DNA of 64,000 nt from DASXHD01 sp036488725 (lineage in GTDB: Bacteria > Myxococcota_A > Polyangia > Polyangiales > Polyangiaceae). Shown here one piece after another: positions 51,340 through 60,065 of this stretch (position 1 is its first letter; every line of letters begins with the position of its first letter). The notes below the pieces were generated by a model, which did not search any database, was not told the DNA's origin, and saw nothing but the letters and a program-made list of their open reading frames with translations. The position numbers and the translations under genes are program-made. The stretch covers positions 1 to 64,000 of the forward strand of contig DASXHD010000003.1 in assembly GCA_036488725.1 (NCBI GenBank). Direction: 5' to 3'.

Positions 51340-51518
51340 GAGGTGCATTTTCCCTCGGGTGAGCGCGGGAAATCTCGCGGTTGGGGCGCGGCACGCACGG
51401 TGCTCTCGGGCCACGAATGGGATTCAAGCCGGACGCACACGAGCCGCGCTCGCATCATCGCCGTGAGACGGGTATGGTGCCGCGCCACGTCGGCCACGCC
51501 GCGAAGGACTCGGATGAC

Positions 51519-54233
51519 ATGAGCAAACACGTCTACTTCTTCGGTGAAGGGCGCGCCGAGGGCGACCCGATGCGTCGCGATTTGCTCGGCGGCAAGGGCG
51601 CCGGGCTCGCCGAGATGACGTCGCTCGGGTTGCCGGTGCCCCCGGGGTTCACGATTTCGACCGAGGCGTGCAACGCGTACGCGAACGCGCACGAGCACGT
51701 GAAGGGGCTCGAGAAGGAAGTCGCTCACGCGCTGGCGCGCGTCGAAGAGTCGGTCGGCAGCAAGCTCGGCGACGCGCAGAAGCCGCTCCTCGTGAGCGTT
51801 CGCTCGGGCGCGCGCGCGTCGATGCCGGGCATGATGGATACGATCTTGAATCTCGGCCTCAACGACGAGACGGCCGAGGGGCTCGCGAAAGCCTCGAAAA
51901 ATAGGCGTTTTGCGATGGATGCCTACCGGCGGTTCGTCGCGATGTACGCGTCGATCGCGCTCGGGCTCGACAAGGAGCCGTTCGATCACGCGCTCGACGA
52001 GGCGCGCGCGCGCGTCGCCGTCACGAAAAAGATCGACGCCTCGCGCATGAACCCCGAGGAGCTGAAGCGCGCCGTCCCCGACAGCGACTTGCCCGAAGAA
52101 GAGCTCGAGGGGCTCGTTCGCGCGTTCAAGAAAGTCGTCAAAGACAAAACCGGAAAAGATTTTCCGAGCGACCCGAAGGCGCAGCTCTGGGGCGCGATCG
52201 AAGCGGTGTTCGCTTCGTGGAACAACGCGCGCGCGGTCTATTACCGAAAGCTCCACGACATCCCCGACGACTGGGGAACCGCGTGCAACGTGCAGGCGAT
52301 GGTGTTCGGAAATCTCGGAGACGACAGCGCGACCGGCGTCGCGTTCACGCGCAATCCTTCCACCGGGCAAAAGGAGCTCTTCGGCGAGTGGCTGCCGAAC
52401 GCACAGGGCGAGGACGTCGTCGCCGGCATTCGCACGCCGCTGCCGATTCGGTCGACGGGCAAAAAGGAAGCGCTCGAAGAGAAAATGCCGCTCGCGTTCG
52501 CGCAGCTACGGCAAATCGCGGACAAGCTCGAGCATCACTTCCGCGACATGCAGGACCTCGAGTTCACCATTCAGAACGGCAAGCTCTACATGCTGCAGTG
52601 CCGCAACGGAAAGCGCACCTCGCGCGCCGCCGTTCGCATCGCGGTCGAGATGGTTCGCGAGAAGCTGATCGATCAAAAAGAAGCGGTGCTCCGCGTCGAG
52701 CCCGAGTCGCTGCATCAGCTCCTTCACCCGACGCTCGACCCGAGCGCGCCGAAGGAGCTCCTCGCGCGCGGACTCGCGGCGAGCCCGGGCGCGGCGAGCG
52801 GCGCCATCGTGTTCGACGCCGACGAAGCGAAAAAGCGCTCGTCCCAAGGAACTGCCGTCATTTTGATGCGCGTCGAGACGTCACCCGAAGACATTCAAGG
52901 CATGCAGGTCTCGCGCGGAATTCTGACGGCGCGCGGCGGCATGACGTCGCACGCGGCGGTCGTCGCGCGCGGCATGGGCAAGCCGTGCGTCGCCGGGACG
53001 ACGAGCGTGCAAGTTCGTTACGACAACCAGACCGCGACGTTCACCCTCGAGGGCGGCGGCACCAAAGTGCTGAAGAAGGGCGACGCGATCACGATCGACG
53101 GCGGCACCGGCGAGGTCTTTCTCGGCGCGGTCGCGACCGTGCCGGCGGGTCTCTTTCCCGAGCTCGAGGAGCTCATGAAGTGGGCCGACGAGAGCCGCTC
53201 GCTCCGCGTTCGCGCCAACGCCGACACGCCGCACGACGCGCGAACGGCCCGCGCGTTCGGAGCCGAAGGCATCGGCCTCTGTCGCACCGAGCACATGTTC
53301 TTCGGCGAAGAGCGCATCACCGCGGTGCGCGAGATGATCCTCGCCGAGACGAAAGAAGAGCGTGAGCTCGCCCTCGCGAAGCTCCTCCCCTTCCAGCGGA
53401 ACGACTTCACCGAAATCTTCCGCGCGATGGACGGCTTGCCCGTCACGATTCGTCTCCTCGACCCGCCGCTCCACGAATTTCTGCCGACCGAGCCGAAGCA
53501 GATGGAGCAAGTCGCGCAAGCGATGGGCGTCACCGCGGCGGTCATCGCCAAACGCTCCAAAGATCTGCACGAGCAAAACCCGATGCTCGGTCACCGCGGA
53601 TGCCGGCTCGCGATCACCTTCCCCGAGATCTACGCGATGCAAGCGCGCGCGATCCTCGAGGCGGCCAAGACGGTCAAAAAAGAGGGCGTCGACGTTCACC
53701 CCGAGATCATGATCCCGCTCGCGATCTCGAAGGCCGAGCTCGACGTCGTGAAGCGCATCGTCGACGAGGTCGCGCTCAAGGTCGGCGACGTGCCGGCGTT
53801 CGCGTTCGGCACGATGATCGAGCTCCCGCGCGCGGCGATTTTGGCCGACGAGCTGGCCGAGACCGCCGAATTTTTCTCCTTCGGTACGAACGACCTCACG
53901 CAAGCGACGATGGGCCTCTCGCGCGACGACGCCGGCCGCTTCTTGCCCGCGTACGTGGAACAAGGGATTTTGCCGAAGGATCCGTTCGTGTCGATCGACA
54001 CCGTAGGCGTCGGCGAGCTCGTGAAGCTCGCCGTCGAGCGCGGTAGGGAAACACGCGCGAAGATCAAGCTCGGCGTCTGCGGCGAGCACGGCGGCGACCC
54101 GGCGAGCATCGCGTTCTTCCACTCGGCGGGCCTCGCGTACGTCTCGTGCTCGCCGTTCCGCGTGATCATCGCGCGCCTCGCGGCGGCGCAAGTCGCGGTG
54201 AAGAAGAAGTCCGGCCACGTCGGGACGGCTTGA
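51519..54233 (+). CDS. ppdK: Pyruvate, phosphate dikinase
   Basis: This enzyme interconverts pyruvate, ATP and Pi with PEP, AMP and PPi, giving PEP for gluconeogenesis or a PPi-linked glycolysis. The 904-residue length fits the family. The N-terminal ATP-grasp domain starts VYFFGEGRAEGD and GGKGAGLAEMTSLGLPVPPG. The swivelling domain has the phospho-carrier H478 in GGMTSHAAVVARGMGKP. The PEP/pyruvate barrel has GHRGCRLAITFPEIYAMQ and active-site C854 in GVCGEHGGD. The ATG at 51519 matches the usual N-terminus; open frame upstream is ignored. It is followed by miaA with a TTGA overlap. Confidence 0.96.
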   Translation: MSKHVYFFGEGRAEGDPMRRDLLGGKGAGLAEMTSLGLPVPPGFTISTEACNAYANAHEHVKGLEKEVAHALARVEESVGSKLGDAQKPLLVSVRSGARASMPGMMDTILNLGLNDETAEGLAKASKNRRFAMDAYRRFVAMYASIALGLDKEPFDHALDEARARVAVTKKIDASRMNPEELKRAVPDSDLPEEELEGLVRAFKKVVKDKTGKDFPSDPKAQLWGAIEAVFASWNNARAVYYRKLHDIPDDWGTACNVQAMVFGNLGDDSATGVAFTRNPSTGQKELFGEWLPNAQGEDVVAGIRTPLPIRSTGKKEALEEKMPLAFAQLRQIADKLEHHFRDMQDLEFTIQNGKLYMLQCRNGKRTSRAAVRIAVEMVREKLIDQKEAVLRVEPESLHQLLHPTLDPSAPKELLARGLAASPGAASGAIVFDADEAKKRSSQGTAVILMRVETSPEDIQGMQVSRGILTARGGMTSHAAVVARGMGKPCVAGTTSVQVRYDNQTATFTLEGGGTKVLKKGDAITIDGGTGEVFLGAVATVPAGLFPELEELMKWADESRSLRVRANADTPHDARTARAFGAEGIGLCRTEHMFFGEERITAVREMILAETKEERELALAKLLPFQRNDFTEIFRAMDGLPVTIRLLDPPLHEFLPTEPKQMEQVAQAMGVTAAVIAKRSKDLHEQNPMLGHRGCRLAITFPEIYAMQARAILEAAKTVKKEGVDVHPEIMIPLAISKAELDVVKRIVDEVALKVGDVPAFAFGTMIELPRAAILADELAETAEFFSFGTNDLTQATMGLSRDDAGRFLPAYVEQGILPKDPFVSIDTVGVGELVKLAVERGRETRAKIKLGVCGEHGGDPASIAFFHSAGLAYVSCSPFRVIIARLAAAQVAVKKKSGHVGTA

Positions 54234-55132
54234 TCGATCCGATCCTCCAAACGCTCGAAGCCGATCCCGGGGTGCTCGTCTGCATCGTCGGGCAAACCGC
54301 GAGCGGCAAGACCGAGATCGCGACGCGCGTGGCCGAGCGCGTCGGCGGCGAGATCGTCACGGCCGACAGCGTGCAAATCTACGAAGAGTTCGACGTCGGA
54401 TCCGGCAAGCCGACGGCCGAGGAGCTCGCGCGGGCGCCGCATCATCTCGTCTCGACGCTCGACCCGATGTCGCCTTGCGACGCGTCGCGCTTCACGCGGC
54501 TCGCCGACGCGGTCATCGCCGACGTGCGCGCGCGCGGAAAAATCCCGATCGTCTGCGGCGGCACGTTTTTGTGGGTCAAAGCGCTCGTGGCGGGGCTCGC
54601 GCCGGCGCCGCCGGCGGACGAAGCGGTGCGCGCGCGTCACCGCGAGATGGTCGATCGCGAGGGACGCAACGCGCTCCACGCCGCGCTGGCGAAGATCGAC
54701 CCCGAATCGGCCGCGCGACTTCATCCGAACGACGTCGTGCGCGTGTCACGCGCGCTCGAGGTCTTCGAGACGGGCGGCACGAAGATGAGCGAGCTCCACG
54801 CGAGCCACGCCTTCGGCAGCGCGCGTCATCGGGCGAAGCTCTTTGCGGTTCGGCGCGAGCCCGAGGAGCTCCGCGCGCGCATCGAGCGCCGCGTCGACGC
54901 GTTTCTCGCAGCCGGTTGGATCGACGAAGTGCGCGGCCTCCTCGCGCGCGGTCGCGCGGACGCGCGCGCGATGGGCTCGGTCGGCTACAAAGAGGTCGCT
55001 GCGTGCGTTCGCGGCGAGCTGCCCGCGCCCGAGCTCGGCGAGGCGATCGGCCGCGCGACACGCGTCTTCGCGCGCCGCCAAAAAACGTGGCTCGGACACG
55101 AGCCCGTCGCGTGGCTGACACCCGAGCCGTAG
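54230..55132 (+). CDS. miaA: tRNA dimethylallyltransferase
   Basis: This enzyme adds a dimethylallyl group to A37 of tRNAs that read codons starting with U. It has 300 residues with the P-loop GQTASGKTE (usually GPTASGKT), the DSVQIYEEFDVGSGKP substrate-binding loop, GGTFLWVKAL and RRQKTWLGH at the C-terminus. The TTG start at 54230 overlaps the ppdK stop (TTGA) and gives the family N-terminus (LEADPGVLVCIVG), so the two genes are coupled. The coupling is odd functionally, as PEP metabolism and tRNA modification are not directly linked. Confidence 0.95.
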   Translation: MIDPILQTLEADPGVLVCIVGQTASGKTEIATRVAERVGGEIVTADSVQIYEEFDVGSGKPTAEELARAPHHLVSTLDPMSPCDASRFTRLADAVIADVRARGKIPIVCGGTFLWVKALVAGLAPAPPADEAVRARHREMVDREGRNALHAALAKIDPESAARLHPNDVVRVSRALEVFETGGTKMSELHASHAFGSARHRAKLFAVRREPEELRARIERRVDAFLAAGWIDEVRGLLARGRADARAMGSVGYKEVAACVRGELPAPELGEAIGRATRVFARRQKTWLGHEPVAWLTPEP

Positions 55133-55150
55133 TCCCTTATCCTCCGCCGC

Positions 55151-55627
55151 ATGCAACCGATGGGCTACGCACCGCCAGCCGCCATGGCCACCTCGTACGA
55201 GTTCAACGAGCTCGAAAACCGGACGATCTCCAGCACCGCGCGCTACGCGCGCATCTGGGGCGTCATCTCTCTCATCGCCGGCGTGCTGCTGCTCGGCATG
55301 GGAATCCTCATGACCGTGGTCTTCGCCGCAATGGGCGCGGCTGCGACGGCGAGCGGTTCGACCGGCGCGTTCAAGCCGGCGATGATCGCCGCGCTCGGCG
55401 CCGCGCTCATTCCCTCTTCGATCGTCAGCATCATCGGCGGCATCTTTTATTGGATCGCCGGGTCGTCGCTCCAGCGCGTCGTCGACACGCAAGGCAACGA
55501 CATCGCGCTCCTCATGCAGGGCGTCAAATCGCTCTCGCGAGCGTTCATGATCGAAGCCATCGCGATGATGGTCTCGTTCGTCGCCGGCCTCGGCATCGGC
55601 CTCGCCGCCCAGCTCGGAGGGCACTGA
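55151..55627 (+). CDS. Small membrane protein (tandem paralogue 1)
   Basis: A 158-residue protein with three likely membrane helices (IWGVISLIAGVLLLGMGI, MIAALGAALIPSSIVSIIGG, IEAIAMMVSFVAGLGIGLAA). YEFNELENRTISSTARYAR and QRVVDTQGNDIALLMQGVKS recur in the next gene, so the two are tandem duplicates. No known family. It is followed after one base by its paralogue and then a GldG-like gene. Confidence 0.7.
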   Translation: MQPMGYAPPAAMATSYEFNELENRTISSTARYARIWGVISLIAGVLLLGMGILMTVVFAAMGAAATASGSTGAFKPAMIAALGAALIPSSIVSIIGGIFYWIAGSSLQRVVDTQGNDIALLMQGVKSLSRAFMIEAIAMMVSFVAGLGIGLAAQLGGH

Positions 55628-55628
55628 G

Positions 55629-56012
55629 ATGAACCCGATGGGTCCGTACAATCAGGGCAGCTACGAATACGAATTCGACGCGCAGCAAAACGCGACCATT
55701 TCGTCCGCGGCGCTCTGGGCGCGCGTGCTCGGCGTCACGCTGATCGTCGCCGGCGTCGCGTCGCTCGTGAACTGCAACGTCATCTCCTTCGTGCTCGATC
55801 TCGTGATCGGCATCTACTTCCTCGGCGGCGGCTCGTCGCTGTCGATGGTCGTGAACACGCAGGGCAACGACGTCGCCCACATGATGCAGGCGCTCGGCAA
55901 GCTCGGGACGGCGTTCAAGATCCGCGTCATCTTCACGATCGTCGTCGTCGTCTTGATGTGCATCTTCGTGGCGCTCGTGATGCTCTTGGCAATCGCGGGA
56001 AGCAGCAGATGA
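55629..56012 (+). CDS. Small membrane protein (tandem paralogue 2)
   Basis: A 127-residue protein resembling its upstream neighbour: YEYEFDAQQNATISSAALWAR, two to three membrane helices (VLGVTLIVAGVASLVNC, IFTIVVVVLMCIFVALVML) and VVNTQGNDVAHMMQALGKLG. It is shorter in the second helix region. Its stop overlaps the next gene's ATG as ATGA. Function unknown; it may assist the GldG-like protein in the membrane. Confidence 0.7.
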   Translation: MNPMGPYNQGSYEYEFDAQQNATISSAALWARVLGVTLIVAGVASLVNCNVISFVLDLVIGIYFLGGGSSLSMVVNTQGNDVAHMMQALGKLGTAFKIRVIFTIVVVVLMCIFVALVMLLAIAGSSR

Positions 56013-57421
56013 GGTCGCGGGCGCGGGTGGCGGCGCTGGCCGTGCTCGCGCTCCTCGCGTGCGACGCGCGCAAGCCCTCGGTCGTCGCTGCGGCGCCGGT
56101 CCACGACGCGCAACCGGCGGCGTGCAGAGCGAGCGCCGCGACCGAGCGCTTGCTGCGAGGGCTGCGCCAGCGGCTCGTCATCGAGGCGTTCGCGACACGC
56201 GGCGACGTGCTCGAGCGAACGCTGGGCGCGCTCGCCGACGCGAGCCGCTCGGTCGAAGTGCGCACCGTCGATCGCGCGCGCGCAGACGAGCTCGGCATCA
56301 AAACGCGCGGCGTCGCGTTCGCGTACGGCGCCGAGCGCGACGTCATTCCCGAGATCGAGTCGGCCGACGACGGAGGTCTCGAGCTGTGGATCGCGATGAA
56401 GATCAGCGAGCTTCGCGACAAAGCGGACGCCATCCATCACCGCATCGGAGTCCTCGTCGGGCACGGCGAGATCTCGCTGGGCGAGGCCAACCTGCTCCCA
56501 GCGGCCGCGGGCAAACCATCGGTGCGCGAGATCATCACGCGCAATTTCCCGACGTTCGAATTTGTCGACGTCGATCTCCGCGGCGGCGCGCAGCCGATCG
56601 ACGAGACGCTCGAGGGGCTCGTCGTCACGGAGCCCGAGCGCGATCTCACGACGACCGAGCTCCGGCGCATCGACGATTTCGTGATGCACGGTCGCGCGCT
56701 CGTCGTGCTCGCGGGCGCGGCGAACATGCGCGCCGGCGACACGAAAATGCTCGCGACGCTCTCGACCCACGGCCTCGAACGGCTGCTCGACGGTTACGGG
56801 ATCGAGCTTCATCGCGACGTGGTGCTCGACTTCGAGCGCTCGTTCCAACTTTCGGCGATGACCCAGAGCGGGGTCGCGACCGTGCGTTTCCCGGCGATTC
56901 TCGAGGTCGACCGCGATCGGCTCGACGCGTCTTTTCTGCCGTTTTTTCGCCTCGAACGGCTCGAGATGCCGTTCGTTTCGTCGCTCGCGATTCATCCCGA
57001 GAAACAGCCGAGCGCGACGCTGAAGGTCGTCGCGCGTTCGAGCGCGAAGGCGACGCTCGATGCGAGCGACGCGCTCGAGCTCGGCCTGCGAACGTGGAAG
57101 CCGCGCGGTGAATACCGGCAGCGCGACATCGCCGCGTACGCGCAAGGCAAGATGCACAGCGCGTTCGGCGCGAGCTCGGTGCCCGACGGCGCGACCGCGC
57201 GCGTGCTCGTCGTCTCTGCTGCGCAGATGACTGCGAACCCGTTCGCTCGCGCCGGAAACCCCGGCGACGCGGTCCTCCTCCAGATGGCCACGAGCTACGG
57301 CAACATGGAGGCCGCTCCCGCGCCGCTCCTCGACGCGATCCTATTCATGCACAATACACTCGAAGCCATCGCGCTCGACCCCGCGCTCGCGGAGCTCGCG
57401 ACGCGCGCGCCTTGCCGGTGA
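56009..57421 (+). CDS. GldG/ABC-auxiliary-like protein
   Basis: A 470-residue protein with signal and lipobox ALLACDAR. The core resembles the 'ABC-type uncharacterised transport system' family that includes GldG of gliding motility: VRTVDRARADELGIKTRGVA, LEGLVVTEPERDLTTTELRR, IDDFVMHGRALVVLAGAANM. GldG usually has a C-terminal membrane helix; here the end is soluble. No GldA/GldF ABC genes are adjacent, so a motility link is not shown. The preceding two membrane-protein genes may be its partners. Confidence 0.75.
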   Translation: MRSRARVAALAVLALLACDARKPSVVAAAPVHDAQPAACRASAATERLLRGLRQRLVIEAFATRGDVLERTLGALADASRSVEVRTVDRARADELGIKTRGVAFAYGAERDVIPEIESADDGGLELWIAMKISELRDKADAIHHRIGVLVGHGEISLGEANLLPAAAGKPSVREIITRNFPTFEFVDVDLRGGAQPIDETLEGLVVTEPERDLTTTELRRIDDFVMHGRALVVLAGAANMRAGDTKMLATLSTHGLERLLDGYGIELHRDVVLDFERSFQLSAMTQSGVATVRFPAILEVDRDRLDASFLPFFRLERLEMPFVSSLAIHPEKQPSATLKVVARSSAKATLDASDALELGLRTWKPRGEYRQRDIAAYAQGKMHSAFGASSVPDGATARVLVVSAAQMTANPFARAGNPGDAVLLQMATSYGNMEAAPAPLLDAILFMHNTLEAIALDPALAELATRAPCR

Positions 57422-58258
57422 TCAGAGCGAGAGCGTGAGGTCGAGAAGCTCGCCGAAGGTCTTCGGCGCGGAGGGCTGAACGGTGCCGATCATCTCGGCG
57501 ACTTGCGCCGCGGCGACGGGACGCGTCGGACGCGAGATCTCGGCGCTCACCTGCGTCGGCTCCGGCTGCGGGATCGACTCGATGCGCGGCGCGCGCATCT
57601 CGGGGAGCGGACCGGGCGGAGGCCGCGTCGCTTCTTCGGTCGTGCCGGGGAGCTCGACCTCCATCTCGTCGGGCTGCGAGGGCGCCTTCACCGCCGGCAT
57701 GCGCACCGACTGAAGCTGAATCGACGCCTCCGGCGCGGGCAGCTCGACGCGCGCGGCTTCGCGAACGCCGGTGAGGTCATCGTCGAACGTGAGCGCCTCG
57801 GCGGCGACTTGTTTGCCCGACTCGGGCGGCGGCGTGTGCGCGGGGTGCGCGACTTGGATCTCCGCTTCTTGCGGCGATTCGGCCGGCTCGGCGATCGGAC
57901 GGCGCGACGACGGCGGCGGAGGCTCTGCGGGCTCCGCGGCTTTCGCGACGAGGCCGGCCGGGACTTGGATCTCCGCGGTCTCGCTGCTGTCGGCGTCCTC
58001 GCGGACGACGTGACGATCGTCGAGCTCGAGCACGTCCTCGGCTTCGATCTCTTCGACCTCGGCGTGCGGCGCCGTGACGAGACGCGCGCGGCTCTCGAGC
58101 GGCACTTCGACCTCGGGCGCGCGCTCGGGCGGCGGCGTCGGCGCGCTCTTTTGCGTCTCGGGCTCGACGATTTGAATCTCGTGCGCGTGCCGCGGCGCCT
58201 GCGCGTTCGTGCGGATGCGTGCGAGCAGCGCCTCGAGCTTTTCGATTTGCGAGGACAT
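57422..58258 (-). CDS. Pro/Glu-rich low-complexity protein
   Basis: A 278-residue protein with a short coiled N-terminus (MSSQIEKLEALLARIRTNAQ). The rest is disordered and rich in Pro, Glu, Ala and Val, with repeated AEIQVPAG / AEIQVAHP and PPSSRRPIAEPAE-like blocks, ending PKTFGELLDLTLSL. It may be a linker or regulatory scaffold; no domain is seen. Its ATG overlaps the preceding gene's TGA by one base, and its stop abuts the stop of the GldG-like gene. Confidence 0.65.
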   Translation of the reverse strand: MSSQIEKLEALLARIRTNAQAPRHAHEIQIVEPETQKSAPTPPPERAPEVEVPLESRARLVTAPHAEVEEIEAEDVLELDDRHVVREDADSSETAEIQVPAGLVAKAAEPAEPPPPSSRRPIAEPAESPQEAEIQVAHPAHTPPPESGKQVAAEALTFDDDLTGVREAARVELPAPEASIQLQSVRMPAVKAPSQPDEMEVELPGTTEEATRPPPGPLPEMRAPRIESIPQPEPTQVSAEISRPTRPVAAAQVAEMIGTVQPSAPKTFGELLDLTLSL

Positions 58259-58815
58259 CAGGAGCCGCCTTTGCTCTGCAACCGAACGAGCGCGTCGGCG
58301 TAGCTCGTGCCGTGCTCGAGCCAGTCTTTCACGCGCGACGCGGTGCCTTCGCTCGCGACGAGCACACGAACGCCGCCGTCGTCGGAGAGCTTCACGCACG
58401 CGAGCGCGCGACCGGTCGCGGCCGAGAGCGCGCCTTCGACCAGGTGCGCGACGAAATCGGGCGACGACGCGAGCGGCGAGTCGGCGATGTGAACGACGAG
58501 CGCGCGGCCCCATCGCTCGAGGTTGCAAGTTCCGAGGCCGGCGACCGCGAGCTCGGCCGCGAGCAGCGTCGCGACGCCATCGAGATCGGCTTCGAGCAGC
58601 GACTTTCCGCCGCCCGCACGGCGCACGACGCCGCGCCCGAGGTGCGCGCCGAGATCGCGGCCCACTTGCGCGCGCGCATCGAACGGCGCGCTCTTCACGA
58701 GCGCCGCGAGCGCCGCCGCGGGAACAACGACGCCCTTTTCGTCGTCAGCCAATTGCACGGTCCCCGACCGCAAATCGAAACGAACCGAGCCGGAAACATC
58801 GACGGTGCTTGCCAT
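58258..58815 (-). CDS. Hypothetical protein, possibly V4R-like
   Basis: A 185-residue soluble protein. RAQVGRDLGAHLGRGVVRRA, LAAELAVAGLGTCNLERWGR, ALVVHIADSPLASSPDF and HLVEGALSAATGRALACVKL recall the V4R/heme-NO-binding small-ligand fold, with the ATGR segment near the end, but no metal ligands are clear. It precedes the Pro/Glu-rich protein, coupled by a 1-bp overlap, so the two may form a functional pair. Start: ATG 58815 (an ATG three codons upstream is possible). Confidence 0.6.
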   Translation of the reverse strand: MASTVDVSGSVRFDLRSGTVQLADDEKGVVVPAAALAALVKSAPFDARAQVGRDLGAHLGRGVVRRAGGGKSLLEADLDGVATLLAAELAVAGLGTCNLERWGRALVVHIADSPLASSPDFVAHLVEGALSAATGRALACVKLSDDGGVRVLVASEGTASRVKDWLEHGTSYADALVRLQSKGGS

Positions 58816-58838
58816 GCCGCGCATCCACGATAGAAGGG

Positions 58839-58849
58839 TAGAAAAGACG
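58839..58849 (+). promoter_or_regulatory. Possible leaderless-type -10 element
   Basis: TAGAAA (58839-58844), then 5 nt, then the GTG at 58850. It supports this start over the ATG at 58814, which would overlap the divergent gene. Confidence 0.35.
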
Positions 58850-60064
58850 GTGTCAAATCCGCGGCAGATCGCGTCTCGCTGGCTCGGCGGGGCCATTGCG
58901 GCGATCGCGCTGTTTTTCCCGCACGAATCGCGTGCGGCGCGCGCGGCGAGCGACACTTCGGGCAAGCCGATGGTCTTCGAAGCGCCGCCGGCCGAAGGCT
59001 CCCCGGCGTGCTCGTTTCGGCGTCCGATTTGCGTGCACGGCGAAGGACAGCCGGCGCTCGACGCGCTCGCGGCCCTCGAGCGCGCTTGGGACGCGGGGCT
59101 CGTCCTCGGCGCGCCGCTGCCCGCGTCATTCGATGCTTACGTCGCGGCCGAGCCGTCGCGCGCGGTCATCGAGGACCGCGACGAGCTCTCGCGTCTCGAC
59201 GGCGCGCGAACGTTCGCGATGATCGACTCGCGTATCCCGTTGGGATGCGCACGCGATTTCGACGCGGCGCGCGCTCTCTACGCGGCGAGCACGCTCGCGC
59301 GGACGCCCGCGATCGACGAGGGGAGTCTCCGCGCCGAGTCGACGTCGCTCGCCAGGCTCGCCGCGCCGTGCGCGTGGATGGATTCGGGCGTCTTTCAGGA
59401 CCATCCCGATCGTGCGATCGCCGATCGCTTCGTCGCGCCCGGCTACGACGACGGCGCGTCGCTCTTCTTCTCGTGGATGGACGACGCGTACGGCAAGGAG
59501 CCCGGCTCGTTGATCGTCGCAAGCCAAGCGCTCGCCGCGACGCGCAGCCCGAACGACGATCATTGGATCGACGAGCCCGACGTCTTCGACGTGCTCGGCG
59601 CCAGCGTGCCCGACATGCCCGACGCGCTCGTCGCGTTCGCGATCGCGCGCGCGACGCGCATGACTCCGGCGCCGCGGCTCGATTGGGACGTCGCGTGGCC
59701 GGCGGCGGCGCGCACCCTCGCGTCGCCCGAGGGCATCGCGCCGACCGGCGCGGCGTACGTTCGCATCGACACGAAGGGCCGCGCGGCCGGCGCGCGATTC
59801 GATCTCGATGCGACCTGGGAACAGCTCGCGCGCATCCGCTGGACCGTCGTGCAGCTCGACGCGCGCGGCGCCGAAATCGGACGGCTCGAAGCGAACGCCG
59901 CGCCCAAAGCGACGCAAGCGCATCTCCAAGTCGTCGACCTCGACAAGGCCGCCGCGCTTCTCGTCGTCGCGACGAACGTCGGGCCGTGGGACGGTCACTA
60001 CGATCCCGACGACGACGCGTCCGAGCCGCATGGCTGGCTCCTCACGATCCGCTCGGAGCCGTGA
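58850..60064 (+). CDS. Exported hypothetical protein
   Basis: A 404-residue protein from GTG 58850. The signal peptide (LGGAIAAIALFFPHESRAARA) lacks a lipobox, so it is probably periplasmic or secreted. The mature part has SFRRPICVHGEG, a helical region, then AWMDSGVFQDHPDRAIADRF and SLFFSWMDDAYGKEPGSLIV, and ends beta-rich (HLQVVDLDKAAALLVVATNV). No family is recognised. A longer reading from ATG 58814 is open but would overlap the divergent gene. It runs tail to tail with the RND gene, 1 bp apart. Confidence 0.7.
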   Translation: MSNPRQIASRWLGGAIAAIALFFPHESRAARAASDTSGKPMVFEAPPAEGSPACSFRRPICVHGEGQPALDALAALERAWDAGLVLGAPLPASFDAYVAAEPSRAVIEDRDELSRLDGARTFAMIDSRIPLGCARDFDAARALYAASTLARTPAIDEGSLRAESTSLARLAAPCAWMDSGVFQDHPDRAIADRFVAPGYDDGASLFFSWMDDAYGKEPGSLIVASQALAATRSPNDDHWIDEPDVFDVLGASVPDMPDALVAFAIARATRMTPAPRLDWDVAWPAAARTLASPEGIAPTGAAYVRIDTKGRAAGARFDLDATWEQLARIRWTVVQLDARGAEIGRLEANAAPKATQAHLQVVDLDKAAALLVVATNVGPWDGHYDPDDDASEPHGWLLTIRSEP

Positions 60065-60065
60065 T

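Noticed and set aside
51302..51518. Possible riboswitch in the ppdK leader
   Set aside because: Only simple hairpins; no known aptamer core could be built by eye, and the hairpins are better explained as REP-like or terminator elements.
50544..52370. 608-residue minus-strand frame across the RAYT gene and start of ppdK
   Set aside because: Off-frame on the RAYT side and antisense on the ppdK side; no motif in it.
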